Below are positions 27,861 to 36,100 of a stretch of DNA of 64,000 nt, one piece after another. The stretch is from Saprospiraceae bacterium (GTDB lineage: Bacteria; Bacteroidota; Bacteroidia; Chitinophagales; Saprospiraceae): positions 434,001 to 498,000 of the forward strand of contig JADJWN010000021.1 in NCBI GenBank assembly GCA_016716335.1, written 5' to 3'. Numbering within the stretch: position 1 is the stretch's first letter; every line of letters starts with the position of its first letter. The position numbers and the translations under genes are program-made. Under the pieces are notes generated by a model. That model was given only the letters and a program-made list of their open reading frames with translations. It had not been told where the DNA came from and ran no database searches.

Positions 27861-28571
27861 TCAGGCTATGTTGGTATATACAGCCTGCACATCATCATCT
27901 TCTTCCAGCTTGTCAAGCAGTTTTTCTATATCTGCCATTTGTTCATCAGTGAATTCCACCGGATTGTTGGGAATACGCTGGAGGTTGGCTTTGGTGATGG
28001 CGATACCTTTTTCTTCTATGGCTTTGGTGAGTGAGCCGAAGTCTGTATAATCACCGTAAGCATAGACGGTGTTTCCGTCAATTTCATATTTATCTAAGCC
28101 GTGGTCGATCATTTCCAGTTCGAATTCATCCATGTCCAGGTCTGCCGGCTTTTCAAATTCAACTACCGTTTTTCGGTCAAACATAAATTCCAGCGAACCG
28201 GAGGGTACTATACTTCCACCTGACTTATTAAAGTAGGATTTTACATTGGCTACCGTACGTGTCGTATTATCAGTGGCGCATTCCACGAATACCAGAACAC
28301 CATGAGGTCCTTTCCCTTCATAATTCACTTCGGAGTATTGGTCAGCATCTTTACCGGCAGCCCTTTTGATGGCATTTTCTACATTGTCCTTAGGCATATT
28401 GGCAGCTTTGGCAGCCTGAATGGCAAGTCGAAGCTTGGCGTTCATTTCGGGGTCAGGGCCACCTTCTTTGGCGGCTATGGTGATCAGTCTGGATAACTTG
28501 GGAAATATCCTGGACATGGTAGCCCATCTTTTTTCTTTGGCGGCTCTGCGGTATTCAAATGCTCTTCCCAT
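27861..28571 (-). CDS. YebC/PmpR family protein
   Basis: Member of the YebC/TACO1 family, variously described as transcriptional regulators or translation factors that relieve polyproline stalling. 236 residues, normal length. Motifs: MGRAFEYRRAAKEKRW, AAKEGGPDPEMNAKLRLAI, NMPKDNVENAIKRAAGK, YEGKGPHGVLVFVECATDN. Start is certain from the conserved N-terminus. It is divergent from the TIM-barrel gene at 28708. Confidence 0.95.
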   Translation of the reverse strand: MGRAFEYRRAAKEKRWATMSRIFPKLSRLITIAAKEGGPDPEMNAKLRLAIQAAKAANMPKDNVENAIKRAAGKDADQYSEVNYEGKGPHGVLVFVECATDNTTRTVANVKSYFNKSGGSIVPSGSLEFMFDRKTVVEFEKPADLDMDEFELEMIDHGLDKYEIDGNTVYAYGDYTDFGSLTKAIEEKGIAITKANLQRIPNNPVEFTDEQMADIEKLLDKLEEDDDVQAVYTNIA

Positions 28572-28707
28572 GGTGTAATGATTTACATTGAATTTTCAAA
28601 AGGTGTGCAAAAATAGCTATTCCCATGCCATTTTTCCAAATGAAATACGGTATGTTTTGTACTCTCAAGGGAGGATTCTATATTTATGCCTCAAAATCTT
28701 ATGGAAT

Positions 28708-29607
28708 ATGCAAAGACGAAAATTCATCAGAAATACTGCCTTAATGGCAACAGGCACAATTTTGTATCTGCATTGCAGGAATAAGGAGGATAAGAATATG
28801 AAAACTTCCGGATTGGGGTTAAGTGACTTCGGAGTGCAATTATGGACGGTAAGGGAAGAAATGGCCAAAGATCCGACAACTACTCTGAAAGCTGTAGCAG
28901 ATATAGGGTACACAGATGTAGAATGTGCAGGATATCGTGAAGGCAGCTTTTATGGTATGTCCCCTGCAGAGTTTAAAAAAATGCTGGATGATAACGGGCT
29001 GAAAATGCGCAGCGGGCACATCATGACCGGGCGCACAATGCCTGAGGTAAAACGAACGCTCAGTAATGACTGGGAGGCAGCATTAGAGGATTTTAAAAAT
29101 GTTGGGCAGGAAGCAGTCTTTTGCGGATATTTTATGCCTGAAGAAAGAAAATCGCTGGATGATTACAAACAAATCGCCGAACTCTTCAATAAATGCGGTG
29201 AAAAGGCGAAAGAGTACGGGCTGCTTTTTGGTCACCACAATCACGATTTCGAGTTCGAGCCCATTGATGGCCAATCACCAATGGATATCCTTTTTAAGGA
29301 GACGGATCCGGATAAAGTTTTTTTTGAACTCGACTTGTACTGGACTAAAAAAGCCGGTCAGGACAGTATCTCCTTGTTTGAAAAGTATCCCGGCAGGTTT
29401 CCATACTGGCATGTAAAGGATATGAATAATGAGCAAGAACAGTTTTTTGCAGAGGTAGGGAGTGGTATAATTGATTTTCCTGCCATCTTCGCTAAAGCTG
29501 AAACTGCCGGCTTGAAACACTTTTATGTAGAGCAGGACGCTACCAAAGGGCGTACACCTCTGGAAAGTATCCGGATGAGTTATGAATATCTGGCTGGAAA
29601 GGGGTGA
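28708..29607 (+). CDS. Sugar phosphate isomerase/epimerase family TIM-barrel protein
   Basis: AP-endonuclease-2-type TIM barrel, xylose isomerase-like, 299 residues. The N-terminus MQRRKFIRNTALMATGTILY looks like a Tat-type or membrane-anchoring signal, so the protein is probably exported. Visible barrel strands carry candidate metal ligands: LFGHHNHDFEFEP, VFFELDLYWTKKAGQD, YWHVKDMN and FYVEQDATKGRTP. Similar exported proteins in Bacteroidota accompany sugar catabolism; the substrate is unknown. The frame opens at 28588 but ATG 28708 begins the signal. Confidence 0.88.
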   Translation: MQRRKFIRNTALMATGTILYLHCRNKEDKNMKTSGLGLSDFGVQLWTVREEMAKDPTTTLKAVADIGYTDVECAGYREGSFYGMSPAEFKKMLDDNGLKMRSGHIMTGRTMPEVKRTLSNDWEAALEDFKNVGQEAVFCGYFMPEERKSLDDYKQIAELFNKCGEKAKEYGLLFGHHNHDFEFEPIDGQSPMDILFKETDPDKVFFELDLYWTKKAGQDSISLFEKYPGRFPYWHVKDMNNEQEQFFAEVGSGIIDFPAIFAKAETAGLKHFYVEQDATKGRTPLESIRMSYEYLAGKG

Positions 29608-29651
29608 GCGTATTTCGAAAGTGTTTGTTATTTGGCGTGCTGTGATATAAT

Positions 29652-29684
29652 AAACCTTATAGGTTTTCAAAACCTATAAGGTTT
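29652..29684. repeat. 33-bp perfect palindrome
   Basis: Two 16-bp arms starting AAACCTTATAGG and ending CCTATAAGGTTT around a single central C. It separates the TIM-barrel gene from the tandem array and may act as a bidirectional terminator or be a dispersed repeat. Confidence 0.8.
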
Positions 29685-29734
29685 TGAAAACAAAAAAGCC
29701 GATTTAAAAATAAACCGGCTTTTGTACTCCGCCG

Positions 29735-29810
29735 TAGTGCGCGAAGGCTCCAGCGGCGCCGAAGGCGTAGACTCGAACTCTGCGGTCCGCCATCGGAGTC
29801 GTGAGCCGAC
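29735..29810 (-). other. tRNA-like 3' half of unit A (diverged)
   Basis: The copy farthest from the tRNA gene. It keeps ACTCGAAC and GCGGTCCGCCATCGGAGTC on the plus strand but has about 20 extra GC-rich bases (GGCTCCAGCGGCGCC) in the acceptor region. Confidence 0.5.
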
Positions 29811-30087
29811 CGGGAGAATAAAGGGAGATAAAGTGGAAGGATGGAATTTTTCACCCACTCCCTACCAGTTCCGGATTTTAAAAATTTCTCTCTCTTGAGG
29901 GCTTCGGATTTAGAAGCGTAGATTTCAGTATAGAGGACCACCCAGGGTCTATGAGCGACTGTAAAACCGAATACATTCGAGAAATTGTGGGCATAATATC
30001 TTTGAATAAGATCGGTGGTGAACCCATAATAACAAATTTGGGATTTAAAGGGTAAAGAACATGAACAACAAAATAGTCATTCATCAT
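29800..30087 (-). pseudogene. GIY-YIG ORF, copy A (degenerate)
   Basis: Most distant copy from tRNA-fMet. The frame starts MMNDYFVVHVLY but breaks near 30050 (GGGTAAAG where copy D has GGAGTAAAG); the C-terminal part, WVVLYTEIYASKSEALKREK onward, continues in another frame. Its internal sequence shares the copy D variants. Confidence 0.7.
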
Positions 30088-30200
30088 AGAATCTGAGTAT
30101 TTCAATAAAAGTTAAACGAAATTAAAACAGATTGAAAGATAAAGTAACCTATTAAAACAAAAAAGCCGATTTAAAATAAACCGGCTTTTGTACTCTTTAA

Positions 30201-30253
30201 TGCAGGAGCAGGACTCGAACCTGCGGTCCGCCATCTTGGAGTCATGGGCCCGA
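30201..30253 (-). other. tRNA-like 3' half of unit B (variant)
   Basis: Same layout as unit D; T-arm intact (GGACTCGAACC on the plus strand), acceptor strand altered (GCAGGAG), extra hairpin degraded to TCCGCCATCTTGGA. Confidence 0.6.
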
Positions 30254-30528
30254 CCAGGAGAATAAGGAGATAAAGTGGAAGGATGGATTTTTCACCCACT
30301 CCCTGCCTGTTCGGATTTTAAAAATTTCTCTCTCTTCAGAGCTTCGGATTTAGAAGAGTAGATTTCAGAATAGAGGACCACCCAGAGCCTGTGAGCGACT
30401 GTAAAACCGGATACATTCGAGAAATTGTGAGCATTATATCTTTGTATAAGATCAGTGGTGAACCCATAATAACAAATATGGGATTTAAAGGGAGTAAGAA
30501 CATAGACCACAAAATAGTCATTCATCAT
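30240..30528 (-). pseudogene. GIY-YIG ORF, copy B (C-terminal frameshift)
   Basis: Reads MMNDYFVVYVL, CYYGFTTDLIQRYNAHNF and YSEIYSSKSEALKREKFLK intact, then shifts frame because one C is missing near 30310, ending EQAGSG. The catalytic core is complete, so it may still be functional if the shift is an error. Confidence 0.7.
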
Positions 30529-30646
30529 AGCAATCCAAGTATTTCAATAAAAAGTTAAACGAGAAATTAAAACAGATTGAAAGATAAAAGTAGCCTATTA
30601 AAACAAAAAGCCGATTTAAAAAATAAACCGGCTTGTGTACTCTTAG

Positions 30647-30701
30647 TAGCAGGGCAGGACTCCGAACCTGCGGTCCGCCACCAGCAGAGTCATGAGCCGA
30701 C
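30647..30701 (-). other. tRNA-like 3' half of unit C (variant)
   Basis: Same layout as unit D, but the T-arm and acceptor part carry indels (AGCAGGGCAGGACTCCGAAC on the plus strand) and the extra hairpin is imperfect (TCCGCCACCAGCAGA). Confidence 0.6.
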
Positions 30702-30977
30702 CGGAGAATAAAGGGAGAAAAAAGTGGAAGGATGGAATTTTTCACCCACTCCCTGCCTGTTCCGGATTTTAAAATTTCTCTCTCTTCAGGCTTCGGATTT
30801 AGAAGCGTAGATTTCAGAATAGAGGACCACCCAGAGCCTGTGAGCGACTGTAAAACCGGATACATTCGAGAAATTGTGAGCATTATATCTTTGTATAAGA
30901 TCAGTGGTGAACCCATAATAACAAATATGGGATTTAAGGGAGTAAAGAACATAGACCACAAAATAGTCATTCATCAT
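30688..30977 (-). pseudogene. GIY-YIG ORF, copy C (internal frameshift)
   Basis: Starts MMNDYFVVYVLYSLKSHICY and runs to YASKSEA, where a missing base near 30788 creates a stop; the remainder (ILKSGTGREWVKNSI) lies in another frame. Shares six internal nucleotide variants with copy B. Confidence 0.7.
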
Positions 30978-31093
30978 AGCAATCTGAGTATTTCAATAAA
31001 AAGTTAAACGAAATTAAAACAGATTGAAAGATAAAGTAGCCTATTAAAACAAAAAAGCCGATTTAAAAATAAACCGGCTTTTGTACTCTTTAG

Positions 31094-31149
31094 TAGCGGG
31101 AGCAGGACTCGAACCTGCGGTCCGCCATCGGCGGAGTCATGAGCCCGAC
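31094..31149 (-). other. tRNA-like 3' half of unit D
   Basis: On the minus strand it begins GTCGGGCTCAT, as in the tRNA-fMet anticodon arm, then carries a new perfect hairpin TCCGCC-GAT-GGCGGA where tRNA-fMet has the 3' anticodon strand and variable loop, then an exact T-arm and acceptor 3' strand. No D-arm or acceptor 5' strand exists, so it cannot fold as a complete tRNA. Confidence 0.75.
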
Positions 31150-31427
31150 CGGGAGAATAAAGGGAGATAAAGTGGAAGGATGGAATTTTTCACCCACTCC
31201 CTGCCTGTTCCGGATTTTAAAAATTTCTCTCTCTTCAGAGCTTCGGATTTAGAAGCGTAGATTTCAGAATAGAGGACCACCCAGGGCCTGTGAGCGACTG
31301 TAAAACCGAATACATTCGAGAAATTGTGGGCATAATATCTTTGAATAAGATCGGTGGTGAACCCATAATAACAAATTTGGGATTTAAAGGAGTAAAGAAC
31401 GTAGACAACAAAATAGTCATTCATCAT
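31137..31427 (-). CDS. GIY-YIG nuclease domain protein, copy D (intact)
   Basis: A 96-residue single-domain GIY-YIG protein of the YhbQ/COG2827 type. The motif pair appears as YVLYS and CYYGF; the catalytic Arg is probably in TTDLIQRYYAHN and the metal-binding Glu in LYSEIYASKSEALKREKFLK. This is the only uninterrupted copy and the one closest to tRNA-fMet. Its last residues, FSRSGS, and stop codon are encoded by the tRNA-like segment that follows. Such proteins cut DNA; the target here is unknown, but linkage to the tRNA suggests a site in or near that gene. Confidence 0.8.
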   Translation of the reverse strand: MMNDYFVVYVLYSFKSQICYYGFTTDLIQRYYAHNFSNVFGFTVAHRPWVVLYSEIYASKSEALKREKFLKSGTGREWVKNSILPLYLPLFSRSGS

Positions 31428-31500
31428 AGCAATCTGAGTATTTCAATAAAAAGTTAAACGAAATTAAAACAGATTGAAAGATAAAGTAGCCTATTAAAAC

Positions 31501-31530
31501 AAAAAAGCCGATTTAAAAATAAACCGGCTT
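31501..31530 (-). terminator. Terminator of tRNA-fMet, copied in each array unit
   Basis: Minus strand AAGCCGGTTTA...TAAATCGGCTT followed by a T run. Near-identical hairpins occur at 29692-29723, 30159-30189, 30605-30634 and 31051-31083, one per array unit. Confidence 0.8.
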
Positions 31531-31543
31531 GTGTACTCTTTAG

Positions 31544-31616
31544 TAGCGGGAGCAGGACTCGAACCTGCGGCCTTCGGGTTATGAGCCCGACGAGCTACCA
31601 ACTGCTCCATCCCGCG
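31544..31616 (-). tRNA. Initiator tRNA-fMet (CAT)
   Basis: 73 nt. Initiator hallmarks: unpaired position 1-72 (C1 and U72) and three consecutive G-C pairs in the anticodon stem (TCGGG CTCATAA CCCGA). Anticodon CAT, T-arm GCAGG TTCGAGT CCTGC. CCA not encoded (CTA follows). It closely resembles E. coli tRNA-fMet. No other tRNA-fMet occurs in the window. Confidence 0.95.
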
Positions 31617-31748
31617 ATGTTATGTTCCGTAAATTGAATAGGAAGAACCATCTTTCTTTCAAACGGACTGCAAAGGTATGATGTATTTAACAAATATCAA
31701 AATATTTGAGAGAAAAAATTTATTTTATTGATTGTTGCGGTTTGCTCG

Positions 31749-31756
31749 TATTTTTG
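31749..31756 (+). promoter_or_regulatory. -7 box for mpl
   Basis: TATTTTTG matches TAnnTTTG; a TTG at 31728-31730 lies 18 nt upstream; the start codon is 14 nt downstream. Confidence 0.6.
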
Positions 31757-31770
31757 ACCATTCTTCGCTT

Positions 31771-33111
31771 ATGAAACACATTCATTTTATAGCAATCGGT
31801 GGAGCTGCTATGCATTCACTGGCGCTTGACCTGCACCGTTCAGGATATAAGATAAGCGGCTCAGATGATGAAATTTATGAGCCCTCTAAAAGCAGACTGG
31901 CAGCAGCAGGTATCCTTCCGGAATCTACCGGCTGGTTTCCTGAAAAGCTGGTTGATGTGGATGCTGTGGTTTTGGGTATGCATGCCAGAGCAGACAATCC
32001 GGAACTGCGCAAAGCTCTGCAATCAGGCATACCCGTGTACTCCTATCCTGAATTTGTGTACATTCAGTCTATCCATAAAAAAAGAGTGGTCATTGCCGGG
32101 AGTCATGGCAAAACCACGACAACCTCCATGATTCTTCACGTGCTCCATAAGCAGCATATTGCTTCGGATTATCTGCTGGGAGCTGCTGTACCCGGATTTG
32201 ACAATATGGTGAAATTGTCAGATGCTCCGTTAATAATTATTGAAGGTGATGAATATCTAAGTAGTCCCATTGACAGGAGGCCTAAAATCCATCATTATTA
32301 TCCCCATATCAGTGTATTGACCGGAATTGCATGGGATCACATCAATGTTTTTCCCGATTATGAAGATTATAAGGATCAGTTCAGAAAATATATCGGAATG
32401 ATAGAAGAGCGGGGTGAGTTGATTTACAATGAAGAGGATAGGGAAGTTGTCTCCCTTATACAAGAGCTGGATCAAAACTTAACCTTAATTCCTTACCGGG
32501 CATTGAATAGAGGGGCAGGCAATAATGTGAACCACAATCATAAAGAATATCCTGTATCTGTGATAGGAAGGCATAATCTATCCAATATGAATGCGGCCAG
32601 AATAGTCTGCAACAGGCTTGGTATAAGTGATGATGCATTTTTCCAGTCTATTGCTGATTTTAAAGGGGCATCCAAAAGATTGCAGGTACTATACAATGAT
32701 GAGCTCAGAACCATTTATCTTGATTTTGCTCACGCTCCTTCAAAAGTAAAGGCTACCTGCGAGGCCGTCAAAGACTGGCATCCTGAGAGAAAGCTGCTTG
32801 CTGTATTAGAATTGCATACTTTTTCCAGTCTGAATCGTGATTTTATACCCCAATACCGGGATACACTGTCCAAAGCCGACAAATGTGTGATATTTTACAA
32901 TGCTCACACTCTAAGAATGAAAAATATGCCGAGCTTAGACGCTGATTTTGTCAAATCCTCGGTGAATCATCCGGATTGCAGCGTGTTTACAGATAAAGAG
33001 CAACTGGAGGCTTTCCTGAGAAATGCTGACCGGGATAAATCTGATATATTACTCATGAGCTCGGGTAATTTTGATGGAATGGATTTAGGTTTTTTTGGGG
33101 AAAAGGCATAA
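31771..33111 (+). CDS. mpl: Mur ligase family, Mpl-like (UDP-MurNAc:tripeptide ligase)
   Basis: ATP-dependent Mur ligase, 446 residues, most like Mpl, which reattaches recycled murein tripeptide to UDP-MurNAc. Motifs: MKHIHFIAIGGAAMHSLALD (nucleotide fold), the ATP loop IAGSHGKTTTTSM, ITGIAWDH-type segment VLTGIAWDHINVFPDYE and IYLDFAHAPSK. MurC is the alternative, but DFAHAP and the HFIAIGG start are typical of Mpl. Start at ATG 31771 fits the conserved N-terminus; the frame opens at 31732. Divergent from tRNA-fMet. Confidence 0.9.
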   Translation: MKHIHFIAIGGAAMHSLALDLHRSGYKISGSDDEIYEPSKSRLAAAGILPESTGWFPEKLVDVDAVVLGMHARADNPELRKALQSGIPVYSYPEFVYIQSIHKKRVVIAGSHGKTTTTSMILHVLHKQHIASDYLLGAAVPGFDNMVKLSDAPLIIIEGDEYLSSPIDRRPKIHHYYPHISVLTGIAWDHINVFPDYEDYKDQFRKYIGMIEERGELIYNEEDREVVSLIQELDQNLTLIPYRALNRGAGNNVNHNHKEYPVSVIGRHNLSNMNAARIVCNRLGISDDAFFQSIADFKGASKRLQVLYNDELRTIYLDFAHAPSKVKATCEAVKDWHPERKLLAVLELHTFSSLNRDFIPQYRDTLSKADKCVIFYNAHTLRMKNMPSLDADFVKSSVNHPDCSVFTDKEQLEAFLRNADRDKSDILLMSSGNFDGMDLGFFGEKA

Positions 33112-33162
33112 AATGGATTTTAAAGACCATGATATTCGATTGAGTTTAACAAATAATAATTA

Positions 33163-36100
33163 ATGAATTTCAGATTATTTATTCCTGCACTGATATTGCT
33201 ATTGTACTCATCATCGTCAAATCTCAAAGCACAGGAGTTGATGAAATATGGTGGTGATATGAAAGATTTACCGCGATGGACGGTGGAGATGTATAAGGAA
33301 AATGCAGATCCGGGACTTGTTATTCAGCTTTATGAATCTTATTATCAGAGTCATCCTTTTGTGAAAAATTTTCACACCCAGTACTATAAAAGATGGCTGA
33401 GAAGTATCGGTAGGGAGCAAAAAAGGACACCATCCGAAGACAGGGAATATCTGAATCTGGTGAACAGACAATCCTCAAACCGAAACAATGCCTCCTGGGA
33501 ATTTATCGGCCCACGATTGGGATCACCATGCAGCAGGCAGGAGTTATGCACCGGGTTCTGCCCATGTATATACTGTGGAACAGTCGATTTCCAATCCTGA
33601 TGTATTGTATGCCGGTACAGCTACTACAGGATTGTGGAAATCTACAAACCGCGGAATGAGCTGGTTTCCATTGACCAATGGATTGTTGAGGAATGAAGTA
33701 TATGCCATTGAAATCGATTACACCAATCCGGACATAATCTATGCATCGCTGTTTAATTCGGTATATAAATCTATCAACGGAGGTGTCAACTTTCAGCCTA
33801 CGGGTAATGCCGCTTTTCAGGCACTTAATCTGAATATAAGAGATATACGGATGTCTCCGGTCAATAATCAGGTGGTTTTTGCCTGTACCAATAATGGTCT
33901 TTTCAGAACCACTGATGCCGGAAATTCCTGGACACAAATTGTAAGCGGCGATTTTCAGGAAGTGGAAATACATCCATCCAATGCCAATGTTATTTATGCA
34001 GTACGGGTGAGTGGCAATCTGACTCAGTTTTATAAATCAGAAAACGGAGGAGCCAGTTTTACACAAACCGGTACAGGATGGCCGGTACCTCCGGCAGATG
34101 GTGAGCAAAAAAGAACAGAACTTGCGGTAAGTCCTGCCAGCCCCAATCATGTATATGCGCTCTGTACAGGTAAGGCCAATGGAGGAGAAGGACTGTACGG
34201 CGTATATGTCAGTACCAATCAGGGGGCAAACTGGACATTCAGATGTTGTGGACCTCAGCCGGCGGGTCCTCCTTCTTTGAGCAACCCTAACCTTATGGGG
34301 TGGAATGATGATGGAACGGATAACGGAGGTCAGTATTATTATGACCTGGCATTTGCTGTGTCACCAGTCACAGCGGATAGTATTTTTGTTGGCGGGGTAA
34401 ACATGTGGGTTTCCGGAAACGGTGGCAGCAGTTTTGTCTGTCCTGCAAAATGGAGTCATCCGCACAAAGCCAATTATGTGCATGCCGATATCCATGACAT
34501 TCATTATTATGCCCATACTAATGAAATCTGGGTTGCCTGCGATGGCGGTATTTTTTATTCCAACAATAATGGAGCAAGTTTTGAAAGGAGAACTGTTGGA
34601 ATTCAAGGTACAGATTTCTGGGGTTTTGGCCAGGGGTGGTGGTATGGAGATGTGATGTTGGGAGGTGCTTATCACAATGGTACCATGCTCAAAGAGGATA
34701 ATGTGTACATCAACGACTGGCTATGTACTGATGGTGGTGATGGTACTTTGGGATTTGTCAATCCTGGTATAGACAGGCAAGTTTACAGCTGGTTTGATAT
34801 CAAGACTCTTAAGAGTAACCGGAACATCGCACCCGAGACCCGGGACTTTTATTACAAGCCCAATAATACCTACATCACAGGCAGATCAAATGACCTTTTG
34901 TTTGATCCGAGGTATTATACTCACTGGCTCACAGGCAGTGGTACCAGACTTTTCAAAACCAGAGACAATGGTTACACTTTTGAACTCATTTATGACTTTG
35001 GTGAAGATATAGCTGCCATGGATCAATGCTGGACTCACCCCGATGTCTTGTATGTCTGTACCTTTCCTGATTGGTGGGGAGTAAAAAAAATATTCCGCAG
35101 TACCAACGGTGGGAAAACCTGGACTAATATCACTCCATCCTCAGCACAACTCAATGGCAGTACCTGGATTCCTTATGATATTGCCGTGGATCATCAGGAC
35201 CCTATGAAGGTGTGGATTGTGCGTACCTCCATGTATGACAGTAATATCAATGGATATTCTGTATATTATTCTGCCAATGGAGGCAATACATGGCAAAATA
35301 TAAGTGGTACCGGTCTCAACGGACATTCGCCTACCGGAATGTTTTTGCAGAAAGGAAGTAACGGAGGAGTGTACGTAGGAACGAGAAGAGCTGTATTTTA
35401 CAGAAACAATGCTCTCAATGACTGGGTATTGTACAATCAGGGACAACCCGCAAGTACACACAGTACCCGTCTGGAAGGTTACTACCGAAAAAATAAAATC
35501 CGGAATGCCACCAACCGGTCAGTGTGGGAATCTCCTTTCTATCAGCCATCCACACCGATTGCACAGGCATCTGTACAGACCGATGTGATTTCCTGCGTCA
35601 AGGATACTGCCTATTTTGTGGATCATTCTATTGTTTCGGATCAGAATGTAAGCTGGAGCTGGAGTTTTCCGGGAGGTACTCCTTCATCATCATCTGAGAG
35701 AACTCAAAAGGTTGTTTACAATCAACCCGGTGTTTATGACGTGACGCTGACGGTTTCGGATGTAAATGGCTCAGATACCAGAGTTTTTGCCGGATTAATC
35801 AAAGTGCTGGATGAATGTAAGGTGGACACTATACCAGGATTGGCAGTTAAATGCAATGGTAATCCGATTATGTCAGATTGCCTTCGCTGGGAGTGACCAC
35901 CAATAATTTTACGGTTACTGCCTGGATTAAACCTGATACCATACAGCCCGGTTATGCCTCTGTGTATATGAATGATGGTACTGCCGGCGGACTTAATTTC
36001 AGACCCGGTAATAATATGCTCGGTTATCACTGGCCCGGTGGCCAATGGTGGTGGGACAGTGGTTTGACGGTTCCTGTAGGGGTATGGTCACATGTAGCCA

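Larger units (their letters stand above)
29691..31499 (-). mobile_element. Tandem array of four tRNA-linked GIY-YIG units
   Basis: Four direct repeats of about 450 bp (unit starts at 29691, 30158, 30604 and 31050; spacings 467, 446, 446 and 450 to the next homologous point at 31500). Read on the minus strand from the tRNA-fMet gene, each unit is: a GIY-YIG ORF, a tRNA-like 3' half, and a hairpin terminator identical to that of tRNA-fMet. About 50 nt covering the T-arm, acceptor 3' strand and terminator approach of tRNA-fMet (31521-31570) recur in the adjacent unit (31071-31120) with one difference. No transposase, integrase or terminal inverted repeat is seen. I read it as a tRNA-anchored mobile or homing element that has expanded. 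Confidence 0.8.

Noticed and set aside
29691..31499. CRISPR array
   Set aside because: Repeats are ~450 bp, contain ORFs and have no short repeat-spacer alternation; no cas genes nearby.
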